A DNA stretch of 62,058 nt. Origin: Holophagales bacterium (GTDB taxonomy: Bacteria; Acidobacteriota; Thermoanaerobaculia; Multivoradales; Multivoraceae). The DNA lies in assembly GCA_009837085.1 (NCBI GenBank), contig VXUF01000107.1, forward strand, positions 1 to 62,058. Direction: 5' to 3'. Both the position numbers and the translations under genes were made by a program. The notes beneath the pieces are model-generated. The model ran no database searches. It was given only the letters and a program-made list of their open reading frames with translations, and had not been told where the DNA came from. Shown in pieces: positions 34,592 to 42,183 of the stretch (position 1 is the first letter of the stretch; each line of letters begins with the position of its first letter).

Positions 34592-34779
34592 CCCGTCGGC
34601 GGAGGCGCCCGGAGGGGGAGGGTCCCAGCGGACGCTCACCCCCGCTTGGTAGCTGGAGAGATGGGGGTTCGCTTCGGTCGGCTTCGCTCCGATACGACTT
34701 CAGCAACTCGGAGGATATGGGGAGTCGCTCGCCTCTAGCCCGCTGGGACCCTCCCCCTCCAGGCGCCTTTGCCGACTGG
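34592..34779. repeat. Large inverted repeat enclosing 108 bp, MITE or structured RNA
   Basis: The left arm 34592-34631 and right arm 34740-34779 are inverted complements over 40 bp with four mismatches, two of which become G-U pairs in a + strand transcript. The core 21 bp (CCGCTGGGACCCTCCCCCTCC on the right) is perfect. The 108-bp interior has no long frame but contains a further CCCCC/GGGGG pairing. No clear target-site duplication is seen. It starts 20 bp after the sigma-54 activator stop and could terminate that gene, be a small mobile repeat or be a structured RNA. Confidence 0.75.
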
Positions 34780-34820
34780 ACAGCATCAAGCTCACGTTTG
34801 TCGGCCTCAACCCGTGTTGA

Positions 34821-34832
34821 TACAAATTTGTA
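34821..34832. promoter_or_regulatory. Palindrome, candidate enhancer site for the sigma-54 activator
   Basis: TACAAATTTGTA is a perfect 12-bp palindrome in an otherwise GC-rich spacer. It lies about 115 bp upstream of the -24 element of the porin promoter, the usual distance for an activator-binding site at sigma-54 promoters. Confidence 0.5.
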
Positions 34833-34934
34833 GCCGATCGCTTCGCGTGAGACCTTCGGTGAGGCAATACGCGGAACAAGAAAACCCAGAGTGGGAACAG
34901 GTTGCTGGCAGAGGATGGGTGCAGACCCCATCGT

Positions 34935-34950
34935 TGGCACCTGTGTTGCT
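34935..34950 (+). promoter_or_regulatory. Sigma-54 (-24/-12) promoter of the porin gene
   Basis: TGGCAC-N5-TTGCT matches the sigma-54 consensus TGGCAC-N5-TTGCW at every position, with an additional T in front. It lies about 50 bp upstream of the porin start codon and 34 bp upstream of its ribosome-binding site. The nearest upstream gene encodes a sigma-54 activator. Confidence 0.85.
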
Positions 34951-35000
34951 ACTCAAGCCGCGTAACCGGCAATTTGCCCTTTCAAGGAGGTTCTACCCCA

Positions 35001-35693
35001 ATGTTCCGGAAATCAGCCATTCTTCTGACCGTAACCGCGCTTGGCCTGGGGGCCGCGCCGGCGTCCGCGGATGCCTCGTACAGCCTCGACTTCGCGTCCG
35101 CCTACGTGTGGCGGGGCATCACTTTCACTGACGGGGCCGTGTGGCAACCGTCGGTCACCGCCTCGAACGACGGTGGCTTCGCGATCAATGTCTGGGGCAA
35201 CCTCGACATCGACGACGCGAACGACATGAGCGGCGAGTTCAACGAGATCGACCTCACCGCTTCCTACGGCTTCGGCTCGGATGCCGTCTCCGCCGAGGTC
35301 GGCTTCATCGAATACCTGTTCCCGAACACGGAGTTCGCCGGCACGCGCGAGGTCTACCTGTCCCTTGGTTTTGACGTGACGGCGTCCCCCAGTATCTCCG
35401 TGTACTACGACATCGACGAGGTCAAGGACTTCTATGCGAACCTCGGCGTCTCGTTCGGCGGCGACGTGAGCGACGCACTGGCCTGGAGTGTCGACGTTTC
35501 GGCCGGCTACGCGGGCGACGACTTCGCCGCCGCCTACGGTGGAACCTCCGGAGGCATGTACGACGGCAACGTGACGTTCGGTCTCTCCGGCGGCGCGTGG
35601 TCGGCGTTCGTCAGCTACGTCGACGCACTGGACGACGACGCGCTGCCGGAGCAGCCCGTCGACTTCCTCGCCGGGATCGGCTTCTCGTTCTAA
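35001..35693 (+). CDS. TorF-family putative porin
   Basis: The product is 230 aa from ATG 35001, with AAGGAGG upstream and a signal peptide ending ASADAS. Mature sequence begins SYSLDFASAYVWRGITFTDG, the typical opening of the TorF/Gcw_chp family, and continues as alternating amphipathic strands rich in Gly, Asp and Tyr, ending with GIGFSF whose terminal Phe is an outer-membrane sorting signal. It is expected to form an outer-membrane barrel. A perfect sigma-54 promoter precedes it. The stop is followed exactly by palindromic element copy C. Confidence 0.85.
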   Translation: MFRKSAILLTVTALGLGAAPASADASYSLDFASAYVWRGITFTDGAVWQPSVTASNDGGFAINVWGNLDIDDANDMSGEFNEIDLTASYGFGSDAVSAEVGFIEYLFPNTEFAGTREVYLSLGFDVTASPSISVYYDIDEVKDFYANLGVSFGGDVSDALAWSVDVSAGYAGDDFAAAYGGTSGGMYDGNVTFGLSGGAWSAFVSYVDALDDDALPEQPVDFLAGIGFSF

Positions 35694-35768
35694 CGCGGCA
35701 GAAGTCCGGAAGCCGGCGCTACGCGCCGGATGCCGGCGAGGACGCCGGCGCACCCAGTGTCTGCCGCG
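35694..35768. repeat. Palindromic element, copy C, fills a convergent gap exactly
   Basis: The element is 75 bp with terminal inverted repeats CGCGGCAGA / TCTGCCGCG and an inner CCGGCGC-TAC-GCGCCGG hairpin plus GCCGGCG / CGCCGGC pairing. It begins at the base after the porin TAA and ends at the base before the enoyl-CoA hydratase stop, so the whole intergenic spacer is the element. It is the same as copy B without the two inner hairpins. Confidence 0.85.
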
Positions 35769-36587
35769 TCAGCGCCCCGTGAACTTCGGCGCGCGCTTCT
35801 CCATGAAGGCGGTGACGCCTTCCTTGTGGTCGTCCGTCTGGCCGCAGCGGATGTGAGAGATGGCCTCGCGGTCGAGGATGGACCGGAAGTCCGAGTTGAC
35901 CGCGAGGTTCACGTTCTCCTTCATCCAGCGGTAGCTCACGAGCGGTCCGTGAGCGAGCCGCGACGCGTACTCCATCGCCTCGTCGCGGAAGGTCTCCGCG
36001 TCGTAGATGCGATTGACGAGACCGATTCGGCGCGCCTCCTCGGCATCGATGATGTCGGCCGTGAAGAACAACTCCTTGGCCACGGCCGGGCCGACCAGCC
36101 GCGTCAGCTGCCAGGTCGTGCCCCAGTCGCCGCCGAATCCGACCTTCGAGTAGGCGGTTCCGAACTTCGCCGCGCTCGAGGCCAGGCGAAGGTCGCAGCT
36201 TGCCGCCAGACCGAGGCCGGCGCCCATCGCGAAGCCGTTGACCATGGCGATCGTCACCTTGGGCACCGAGTGGACGAGCCACGCGGCCTCCTGGCCGCGC
36301 CGCAGACTGTCGATGCGTTCCTCGAGGGTCGTTGGCGCGCCGCTCGACCCCCCCATGCCCGAAACGTCGCCGCCGGCGCAGAAGGCGCGTCCCTCGCCGA
36401 TGAGAGCGATCACGCCAACTTCGGGATCGGCCGCCAGCCGCGGCACTTCCTCCTGAAGCCCGGCGGTGATTTCGGCGGACAGGGCGTTCAGCTTCTTGGG
36501 GCGGTTCAGCGTCAGCAAAGCGACGCGATCCTGGACGTCGACCCGGAACTCCGGCTCGGGGGCGGTCTTCATCTCGGCTACGGTCAT
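35769..36587 (-). CDS. Enoyl-CoA hydratase/isomerase family protein
   Basis: The product is 272 aa from ATG 36587, preceded by AGGAGG. The crotonase fold shows VALLTLNRPKKLNALSAEI, the oxyanion-hole segment GRAFCAGGDVSGM and VAMVNGFAMGAGLGLAASCDLRLAS. LGLVNRIY-like (RIGLVNRIYDAETF) and C-terminal helices follow. The first catalytic Glu position is not obvious, so the exact reaction (hydration, isomerisation or other CoA chemistry) is left open. It is cytoplasmic and stands alone between a convergent porin gene and the divergent ECF sigma gene. Confidence 0.88.
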   Translation of the reverse strand: MTVAEMKTAPEPEFRVDVQDRVALLTLNRPKKLNALSAEITAGLQEEVPRLAADPEVGVIALIGEGRAFCAGGDVSGMGGSSGAPTTLEERIDSLRRGQEAAWLVHSVPKVTIAMVNGFAMGAGLGLAASCDLRLASSAAKFGTAYSKVGFGGDWGTTWQLTRLVGPAVAKELFFTADIIDAEEARRIGLVNRIYDAETFRDEAMEYASRLAHGPLVSYRWMKENVNLAVNSDFRSILDREAISHIRCGQTDDHKEGVTAFMEKRAPKFTGR

Positions 36588-36673
36588 TCGCGTTCCTCCT
36601 GTTTCCTGACTCTCAAGGGAAGGCCCGGAGTGTAGCCCGTCGCTGAGCGGGAACACTTCGCGCTCCCGCGCGT

Positions 36674-36679
36674 TACAAC
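36674..36679 (+). promoter_or_regulatory. -10-like TACAAC before the ECF sigma gene
   Basis: TACAAC ends 6 nt before the ATG at 36686, with no ribosome-binding site between. It has the same leaderless geometry as tetR and msrA. Confidence 0.4.
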
Positions 36680-36685
36680 ATTGAG

Positions 36686-37354
36686 ATGCCAGTGGCCGCG
36701 CTGAGGCCTGACCCGCTGGCGGCGCCGACGACGAGACCCCGACGCGCCCCGGCGCAGATGACCGCCACGCAAGCGGCGGTACGGGTGGACCGCGCGCTGG
36801 AGGACGGCGTGCTCATGGCTCGAGTCAAGGACGGCGACGAACACGCCTTCGCCGACCTGGTGAATCGCTACAAGGATCCCCTCGTGAACTACCTGACCCG
36901 GATGACGCGCAGCCGCGAGCGCGCCGAAGACCTGGCGCAGGAAGCGTTCGTGCGGGTGTACCGCTCGGCCGGCCGCTACCGGGAGCGAGGCCAGTTCCAG
37001 GCCTTCCTGTTCCGAATCGCCACGAATCAACTGCGCAGCGAAGAGCGCCGCGCCGCCCGCTGGCGGGGTTTGCTGCCGTCGCTCACGGCCGAGCAGAAGC
37101 TAAGGCCGCCCGCGCAGTCACCGCAGGGCGCTGCATTGTGCGACGAGGCGGTCAACGCCGTCGCCGCCGCGATTCGACGGCTGCCCCTCCACTACCGCGC
37201 GCCCGTCGTGCTCCGCGAGATCGAGGGCTGGCCCTACGCCCGCATCGCCAAGGCGCTCGCCTGCCGCGAAGGAACGGTCAAGTCCCGGGTCCACCGCGCC
37301 AAGGACCTGCTGCGAGAAGACCTCCACGACTACTGGAACGGAGGATCGAAGTGA
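36686..37354 (+). CDS. ECF-type RNA polymerase sigma factor
   Basis: The product is 222 aa. Region 2 (GDEHAFADLVNRYKDPLVNYLTRMTRSRERAEDLAQEAFVRVYRSAGRY) and region 4 (IRRLPLHYRAPVVLREIEGWPYARIAKALACREGTVKSRVHRAKDLLRE) are both complete. The first about 40 residues are Pro/Arg-rich and the protein might instead start at an internal ATG near MARVKDGDEH. Its stop overlaps the GTG of a membrane-anchored protein gene (GTGA), the usual place for an anti-sigma factor. A PDZ protein gene follows. Confidence 0.9.
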   Translation: MPVAALRPDPLAAPTTRPRRAPAQMTATQAAVRVDRALEDGVLMARVKDGDEHAFADLVNRYKDPLVNYLTRMTRSRERAEDLAQEAFVRVYRSAGRYRERGQFQAFLFRIATNQLRSEERRAARWRGLLPSLTAEQKLRPPAQSPQGAALCDEAVNAVAAAIRRLPLHYRAPVVLREIEGWPYARIAKALACREGTVKSRVHRAKDLLREDLHDYWNGGSK

Positions 37355-37764
37355 CCGAGCACCTCGACCTGAAACGCCTGCCCCGTGAGGAGGCATCGGA
37401 CGGCTTCACCGCCAACGTGCTGCACCGGGTACGGACGGACCAGGCCCGCCAGCCCGCGCCGCGTTTGAGACTGGCCCTGGCCGCCGTCGCGGTCGTCGTC
37501 GCATCGGCCGCGGCGGGCGCCTGGTGGGCACGGCAGTCCGCGCTTTCCGAACCGGCGACGGTCACCGCGGAGAGCCTCGAACAACTCAGGTCCGAGTACC
37601 AGGAACTGAGCCGGGAGCTGGAATCCCTCCACCGCCTCGCCGAGGACACGCAGCCCTTCGTACCGGTTTCGATCAATCCCCAAACCGAGGTCCTCTTCGA
37701 CCTCCGCGACATCGAGCCGCTTCCCGTGAGCCTTGCGTCCACGGGAAGCCGCAGGATCCAATAG
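37351..37764 (+). CDS. Single-pass membrane protein, putative anti-sigma factor
   Basis: The product is 137 aa from GTG 37351, overlapping the sigma stop by 4 nt. An N-terminal cytoplasmic segment (TEHLDLKRLPREEASDGFTANVLHRVRTDQ) is followed by one transmembrane helix (LALAAVAVVVASAAAGAWWA) and a periplasmic coiled coil (ESLEQLRSEYQELSRELESLHRL). The topology and coupling fit an anti-sigma factor, but there is no zinc-binding HxxxCxxC motif, so the role is inferred from position only. Confidence 0.65.
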   Translation: MTEHLDLKRLPREEASDGFTANVLHRVRTDQARQPAPRLRLALAAVAVVVASAAAGAWWARQSALSEPATVTAESLEQLRSEYQELSRELESLHRLAEDTQPFVPVSINPQTEVLFDLRDIEPLPVSLASTGSRRIQ

Positions 37765-37776
37765 GAGTACTTCGTC

Positions 37777-38646
37777 ATGACCACGAGCCGTTTCATCGTC
37801 CCCGGTTCTTCCACTCGACTCACTCTCGTCACGACCCTGGCCGCTGTCCTCGCGGCAGGTTCGGGCGTCGCGGCCTTCGCGCAGGAACCCGAAGAGAAGG
37901 AGCGTTCCGTCCGCGTCATGGTGCTCGGGGACGGCCAAGTCGAGGTCCTGGAGGACGCGGAGGAGGCCCGCGTGCTGGCCGTCAAGCTCGCCGCTTCGGC
38001 TCAGGAGAAGGCGGTGGCCCGTGAGTTCGCGGATCGAGTCCGACCGACACTCGCCCTGCATTGGAGCGGCGCGTATCTCGGCGTCGAACTCGTCAATCTG
38101 AACGAGCCGCTCCGAGCTCACTTCGGCGTGCCCGAGGGCAGCGGCGTCATGATCTCGAACGTCATGGAGGACAGCCCGGCATCCCGTGCCGGCGTCCAGG
38201 TCGGCGACATCCTCACCCGCTTCGACGGCGAGGACGTCACGAGTTCACGGAAGCTGACGAGCATGGTGCGGAAGGCGGAAGCCGGAGATCCGGCCGACAT
38301 CGAGATCTGGCGTGACGGCAAGGTCGAGACGGTCAGCACGACCCTCGACGAGCGGCCACGACCGAGTCTTGAGGCCAACTCCTTCTACTTCCTCCGCGGT
38401 CGCGAAGATCTCGACGGCGACGGCGAGATCGATGTCCTCGTCGGCCCAGACAACCTTGATGATCTCCCGGGGAAGATCCAGGAGTACTTCAACGGCGACG
38501 AGTGGCAGGAGCGGCACGAACGCATGCAACGCTTCCTCCACGAGCGCCGCCCCGACATGAAGGCGCTCGAAGACCGTCTCGAGAGCCTGAAGGAGCGGCT
38601 CGCGGAACTGGAGAACCGCCTCGAAGAGAGAGCCGAAGAGAACTAG
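37777..38646 (+). CDS. Exported PDZ-domain protein
   Basis: The product is 289 aa, preceded by AGGAG and starting with a signal peptide (TLVTTLAAVLAAGSGVAAFAQE). A PDZ domain occupies about residues 95-190 (AYLGVELVNLNEPLRAHFGVPEGSGVMISNVMEDSPASRAGVQVGDILTRFDGEDV). The C-terminus is a charged coiled coil (ALEDRLESLKERLAELENRLEERAEE). No protease domain is present. It lies 12 bp after the putative anti-sigma gene, so the three genes form a likely envelope-stress operon in which the PDZ protein may sense or bind unfolded C-termini. Confidence 0.85.
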   Translation: MTTSRFIVPGSSTRLTLVTTLAAVLAAGSGVAAFAQEPEEKERSVRVMVLGDGQVEVLEDAEEARVLAVKLAASAQEKAVAREFADRVRPTLALHWSGAYLGVELVNLNEPLRAHFGVPEGSGVMISNVMEDSPASRAGVQVGDILTRFDGEDVTSSRKLTSMVRKAEAGDPADIEIWRDGKVETVSTTLDERPRPSLEANSFYFLRGREDLDGDGEIDVLVGPDNLDDLPGKIQEYFNGDEWQERHERMQRFLHERRPDMKALEDRLESLKERLAELENRLEERAEEN

Positions 38647-38717
38647 AGGACCGCCTCCTCCCACCCGGACAAGGGGGTCAAACGGATAGGGTTGCCGGCA
38701 GCCACTTGAGGCTCCCT

Positions 38718-40478
38718 ATGAGATCGGGGTACACGGTTGCCATCATCGGCGGTGGGGCGTCGGGGGTTGCTCTGGCGGCCCGGATCGTCGAGCACCTTCC
38801 TGCCGGACTGAGCACGGCCAACCTGACCATCGCGCTATTCGACGCTCGCGGCTGCGACGGCGGCAACGCCTACGCGCCCGACGCGCCTAGCAACCTGATG
38901 AACACCACCTGCGGTGCGATCGATCGAGTCTTCGGCGGCAGCTTCGGGATTCTCCATTGGGCCGAGGAAAACCCGGCCAAATGGCAGCCCTACGTCGAGC
39001 GAGCGGACCTCGAGGCCGGCGCCTACATCCCCAGGCCGGTGGTGGGTCTGTACCTGTCGGACCTCTTCGACCATGCCCGACGACAGGCCGCCGATCGCGG
39101 GTTCTGCCTCGACCTGGTCGTCGACGAGGTCATCGATATCTCGCCTCCCGGCGATCCCGACGCCGACTACGTCGTACACAGCCGCTCCGGCGGCGACTGC
39201 AAGGCCCGCTACGTCTACCTCGCGGTCGGGCACCTGGAACGATGCCGCACAGAGGACTACCAGCATCATGCCCGCTACCGCCACAACCCCTATCCGATTG
39301 CCGGCCTGGTCGAGGAGATTCCCGAGCGGGCATCCGTCGGCGTGATCGGAACCCGGCTCACCGCGATCGACGTGGCGCTCGGCCTCGCCGCCGCTGGGCA
39401 TGCGGGGAGCATCCACTGCGTCTCGAGACGCGGACGCCTTCCAGCCGTGCGGGCGGACCGGGGCAAGTACCGATTCAAGGAACTCGAACGCGAGGATCTG
39501 CGACGGCGACTTCTGGGGAAGACGCAGTCGAAGCTCCGTCTCTCCGACATCGCCGCGATGCTCGGCCGGGAGATCGAGCACGCCGAGGGGCGCCACCTGT
39601 CTCTTGGCGAGATCGTCGACGGCGATCGGTCGCCGATCGACTACTACGAGCGGGAAATCGCCCTGGCGGCCGGTAAGGCCAGACCCTGGCAGGCAGTGCT
39701 GTACGCGACGAACCGCAACATCGACCTTCTGTGGCATCACCTCCACGAAGACGACAGGCAACTCCTGATGTCCGAGTGGCTGAACGACTGGCTGACCTAT
39801 CGCGCGTCCATACCACGAGAAAACGCGGAGAGAGTGCTGGCGATGATGAAGTCCGGTCAACTGACGGTCCAGGGCGGGGCCCGGAAGTTCGAGTACGACT
39901 CCGCGGCCAGTTCCTTCCGCATCGAGCTGGCTGCCGGCACCGCCCTGCACGTGGAGTACCTGGTGTCGGCCACCGGCTTCGCCAACCGCATCGAGCAGGC
40001 GGACAGCCTTCTGATGAAGAACCTGCTGTCCAGCGGACTCGTCGTGCCCCATCGCTACGGCGGGGTCGACTGCGTCTTCGAAACGGGACAGGTTCGCCCG
40101 CGTGCCGACGCGGCGGCGGGTGAATCGCGGATCTTCGCCTTGGGCCCGCTCACGAGCGGCGTGTACTTCTTCACGACCGCTCTCGAGATCATCGCCAGAC
40201 AGGCGGCCCAGCGGACACACGACCTGGCGTTCATGCTGGGTGTGGAATGGCTCGACCAGCCCGAAACCGAGGCGTGGGTCGATGACTTCCAGGCCGGCCG
40301 CGCCGGGCACGCCGAAGGTCCCGGTCTACGCCATGGCGAAGGTCCGGACCTCCTCGGACATCTGCTGTCGAACGATCAGACGGAGTTCATCGACTTCAAG
40401 CAACTCCGGCTTCTGAACGATCAGATCCGGGACGAGGATTTCGGGACGGCGGACGACCGCGACCCGTCCACTCCCTGA
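38718..40478 (+). CDS. FAD/NAD(P)-binding protein (YdhS-like, NAD_binding_9)
   Basis: The product is 586 aa from ATG 38718, with GAGG upstream. The N-terminal Rossmann motif is VAIIGGGASGVALAARIVEHL. Further family blocks are GNAYAPDAPSNLMNTTCGAI, YVYLAVGHLE, VGVIGTRLTAIDVALGLAAAGHAGSIHCVSRRGRLPAVR and VSATGFANRIEQ. The architecture matches the large FAD-NAD(P)-binding proteins of the NAD_binding_9 family, some of which act as hydroxylases or in siderophore metabolism. No substrate is evident. It has no signal peptide and no operon partner on its strand. Confidence 0.8.
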   Translation: MRSGYTVAIIGGGASGVALAARIVEHLPAGLSTANLTIALFDARGCDGGNAYAPDAPSNLMNTTCGAIDRVFGGSFGILHWAEENPAKWQPYVERADLEAGAYIPRPVVGLYLSDLFDHARRQAADRGFCLDLVVDEVIDISPPGDPDADYVVHSRSGGDCKARYVYLAVGHLERCRTEDYQHHARYRHNPYPIAGLVEEIPERASVGVIGTRLTAIDVALGLAAAGHAGSIHCVSRRGRLPAVRADRGKYRFKELEREDLRRRLLGKTQSKLRLSDIAAMLGREIEHAEGRHLSLGEIVDGDRSPIDYYEREIALAAGKARPWQAVLYATNRNIDLLWHHLHEDDRQLLMSEWLNDWLTYRASIPRENAERVLAMMKSGQLTVQGGARKFEYDSAASSFRIELAAGTALHVEYLVSATGFANRIEQADSLLMKNLLSSGLVVPHRYGGVDCVFETGQVRPRADAAAGESRIFALGPLTSGVYFFTTALEIIARQAAQRTHDLAFMLGVEWLDQPETEAWVDDFQAGRAGHAEGPGLRHGEGPDLLGHLLSNDQTEFIDFKQLRLLNDQIRDEDFGTADDRDPSTP

Positions 40479-40517
40479 CGATCCGGGACCTGCGCCGCGG
40501 CGGATGCCTCGCTATCG

Positions 40518-42161
40518 CTAGCGGAGCTCCGGCAACCGGTACCCGGTGGCGCCGAGGTCGGCGCGCACCGTCTTCTTGTCCATCTTCCCGGTGGACGTGA
40601 GCGGAATCGAATCGACGACCAGGACATCATCCGGCAGTTGCCACTTCGCAAACCGTCTGGCGCAGTGCGTGAGCACCCGTTCCCGGTTGACGCTGGCTCC
40701 TTCGTCGAGAACGATGAGCGCGACCGGACGTTGCTCCCAGCGAGGATGCGGCTGTGCGACCACGCATGCCTGGGCGACGCCATCGAGCGAAAGGATGTGG
40801 TTCTCCAGATCAACCGAGGAGATCCACTCGCCGCCGCTCCTCACGAGATCCTTCGAGCGATCCGAAATGACCAGGCACTCCCGGCGGTCGATGCTGCCCA
40901 CATCGCCGGTGATGAGCCAGTCGTCATGGAACTGCTCCGGCCGCGGGCTCCGGTAGTACTCCGAGCACACCCAGGGTCCCCGGACCAGAACGTCGCCGGT
41001 CGCGCGGCCGTCGTGCGGCAGGCGATTGAAGTCCGGGTCGAAGATCTCCACCTCCACGCCGGGCAACGCCTGGCCGGCCTTCGCCACCTCCGCAAGGTAC
41101 GCCTCAGGCGCCGCCGTCGCGCGCCGGCCGCCGTCGGGACGCGCGACACGACGGGACAACGTGACCAGTGGGCTCGTCTCCGTCATGCCCCACTCCTGGA
41201 TCATCTCGACGCCCAGGGCCTCCCAGTACCAGCGTGCCAGGGCCGCCGGCACGGCGGAGCCGCCGCTGACGATGCGGGACAGCCTCGACAGATCGAACGC
41301 ACCGGGGCGGTCCACACAGACCGCGCGGACGTCCTGCCATACGGTGGGCACGCCCGCGGCCAGAGTGACGCCCTCCTCCGCGATCAATCGGACGAGCCGC
41401 TCGGGGCGCGTGAAGCGATGCGGCATGACCTGCTTGCACCCAAGTGTCAGCGCGGCCCATGGAAGGCCCCAGCCCATGACGTGGAACATGGGCACCACGC
41501 CGCAAACCGTGTCGGTTGCGGAGAGGCTCATGGCGTCCGTCATGCACATCGCCATGGTGTGCAGGTACTGCGAGCGGTGCTCGTACTGCACGCCCTTGGG
41601 ATGTCCGGTCGTGCCGCTCGTGTAGCAGAGGCCGAGCGGCGCGGTTTCGTCGATTCGCGGCCACTCGAAGCGCCCGGACCACGGGGCGATGAAGTCCTCG
41701 TAATCGACGGCGCCCGGGAGCGACGTCGACCAGCCCTCGCCCCCTTCCTCGACCGCGACCACGACCTTCTCGACCGTGGGCAGGCGGTCCGCCAGCGGTT
41801 CGAGCCGCACAAGCAGGTCGGCGTCCGAGACGATCAGACGAGGCTCGGCATGGTTGACGATGTAAGCGATGTCCCTGCCGTGCAGACGGACGTTCAGGTT
41901 GAGCAGAACGGCGCCCATTCCCGCGAGTGCGCAGTAAACCTCAAGGTGGCGCGACCCGTTCCACATGAAGACGCCGACCCGGTCGCCGACGCCGACGCCG
42001 GCATCCCGGAGTGCGTGGGCGAGTCGATGCGCCCGAAACAGGGTCTCGCGCAAGTCCTGGCGTCGCGTGCCGTTGGCTGTTGCCGTGACGATCTCGGCGT
42101 CCGGCGCGAGCCGGGCCCCACGCTCGATCAGCCGCGACATCAGCAGCGGAGTGCGTTGCAT
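40518..42161 (-). CDS. Acyl-CoA synthetase (AMP-binding, long-chain fatty acid type)
   Basis: The product is 547 aa. ANL-superfamily motifs are present: the P-loop-like CYTSGTTGHPKGVQYEHRS, MFHVMGWGLPW, the adenine-binding EWGMTETSPLVTLS, WLITGDVGSIDRRECLVISDRSKDLVRSGGEWIS and the C-terminal catalytic Lys in LTSTGKMDKKTV. These enzymes make acyl-adenylate then acyl-CoA. The length and motifs fit medium/long-chain fatty acid ligases. It follows the class III aminotransferase gene by 22 bp and is probably co-transcribed with it. Confidence 0.9.
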   Translation of the reverse strand: MQRTPLLMSRLIERGARLAPDAEIVTATANGTRRQDLRETLFRAHRLAHALRDAGVGVGDRVGVFMWNGSRHLEVYCALAGMGAVLLNLNVRLHGRDIAYIVNHAEPRLIVSDADLLVRLEPLADRLPTVEKVVVAVEEGGEGWSTSLPGAVDYEDFIAPWSGRFEWPRIDETAPLGLCYTSGTTGHPKGVQYEHRSQYLHTMAMCMTDAMSLSATDTVCGVVPMFHVMGWGLPWAALTLGCKQVMPHRFTRPERLVRLIAEEGVTLAAGVPTVWQDVRAVCVDRPGAFDLSRLSRIVSGGSAVPAALARWYWEALGVEMIQEWGMTETSPLVTLSRRVARPDGGRRATAAPEAYLAEVAKAGQALPGVEVEIFDPDFNRLPHDGRATGDVLVRGPWVCSEYYRSPRPEQFHDDWLITGDVGSIDRRECLVISDRSKDLVRSGGEWISSVDLENHILSLDGVAQACVVAQPHPRWEQRPVALIVLDEGASVNRERVLTHCARRFAKWQLPDDVLVVDSIPLTSTGKMDKKTVRADLGATGYRLPELR

Positions 42162-42183
42162 CCGTTCCGCCGACCCACCGCCG

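Noticed and set aside
34821..35000. Riboswitch upstream of the porin
   Set aside because: No known aptamer core was recognisable; the sigma-54 promoter at 34935 explains the region better.
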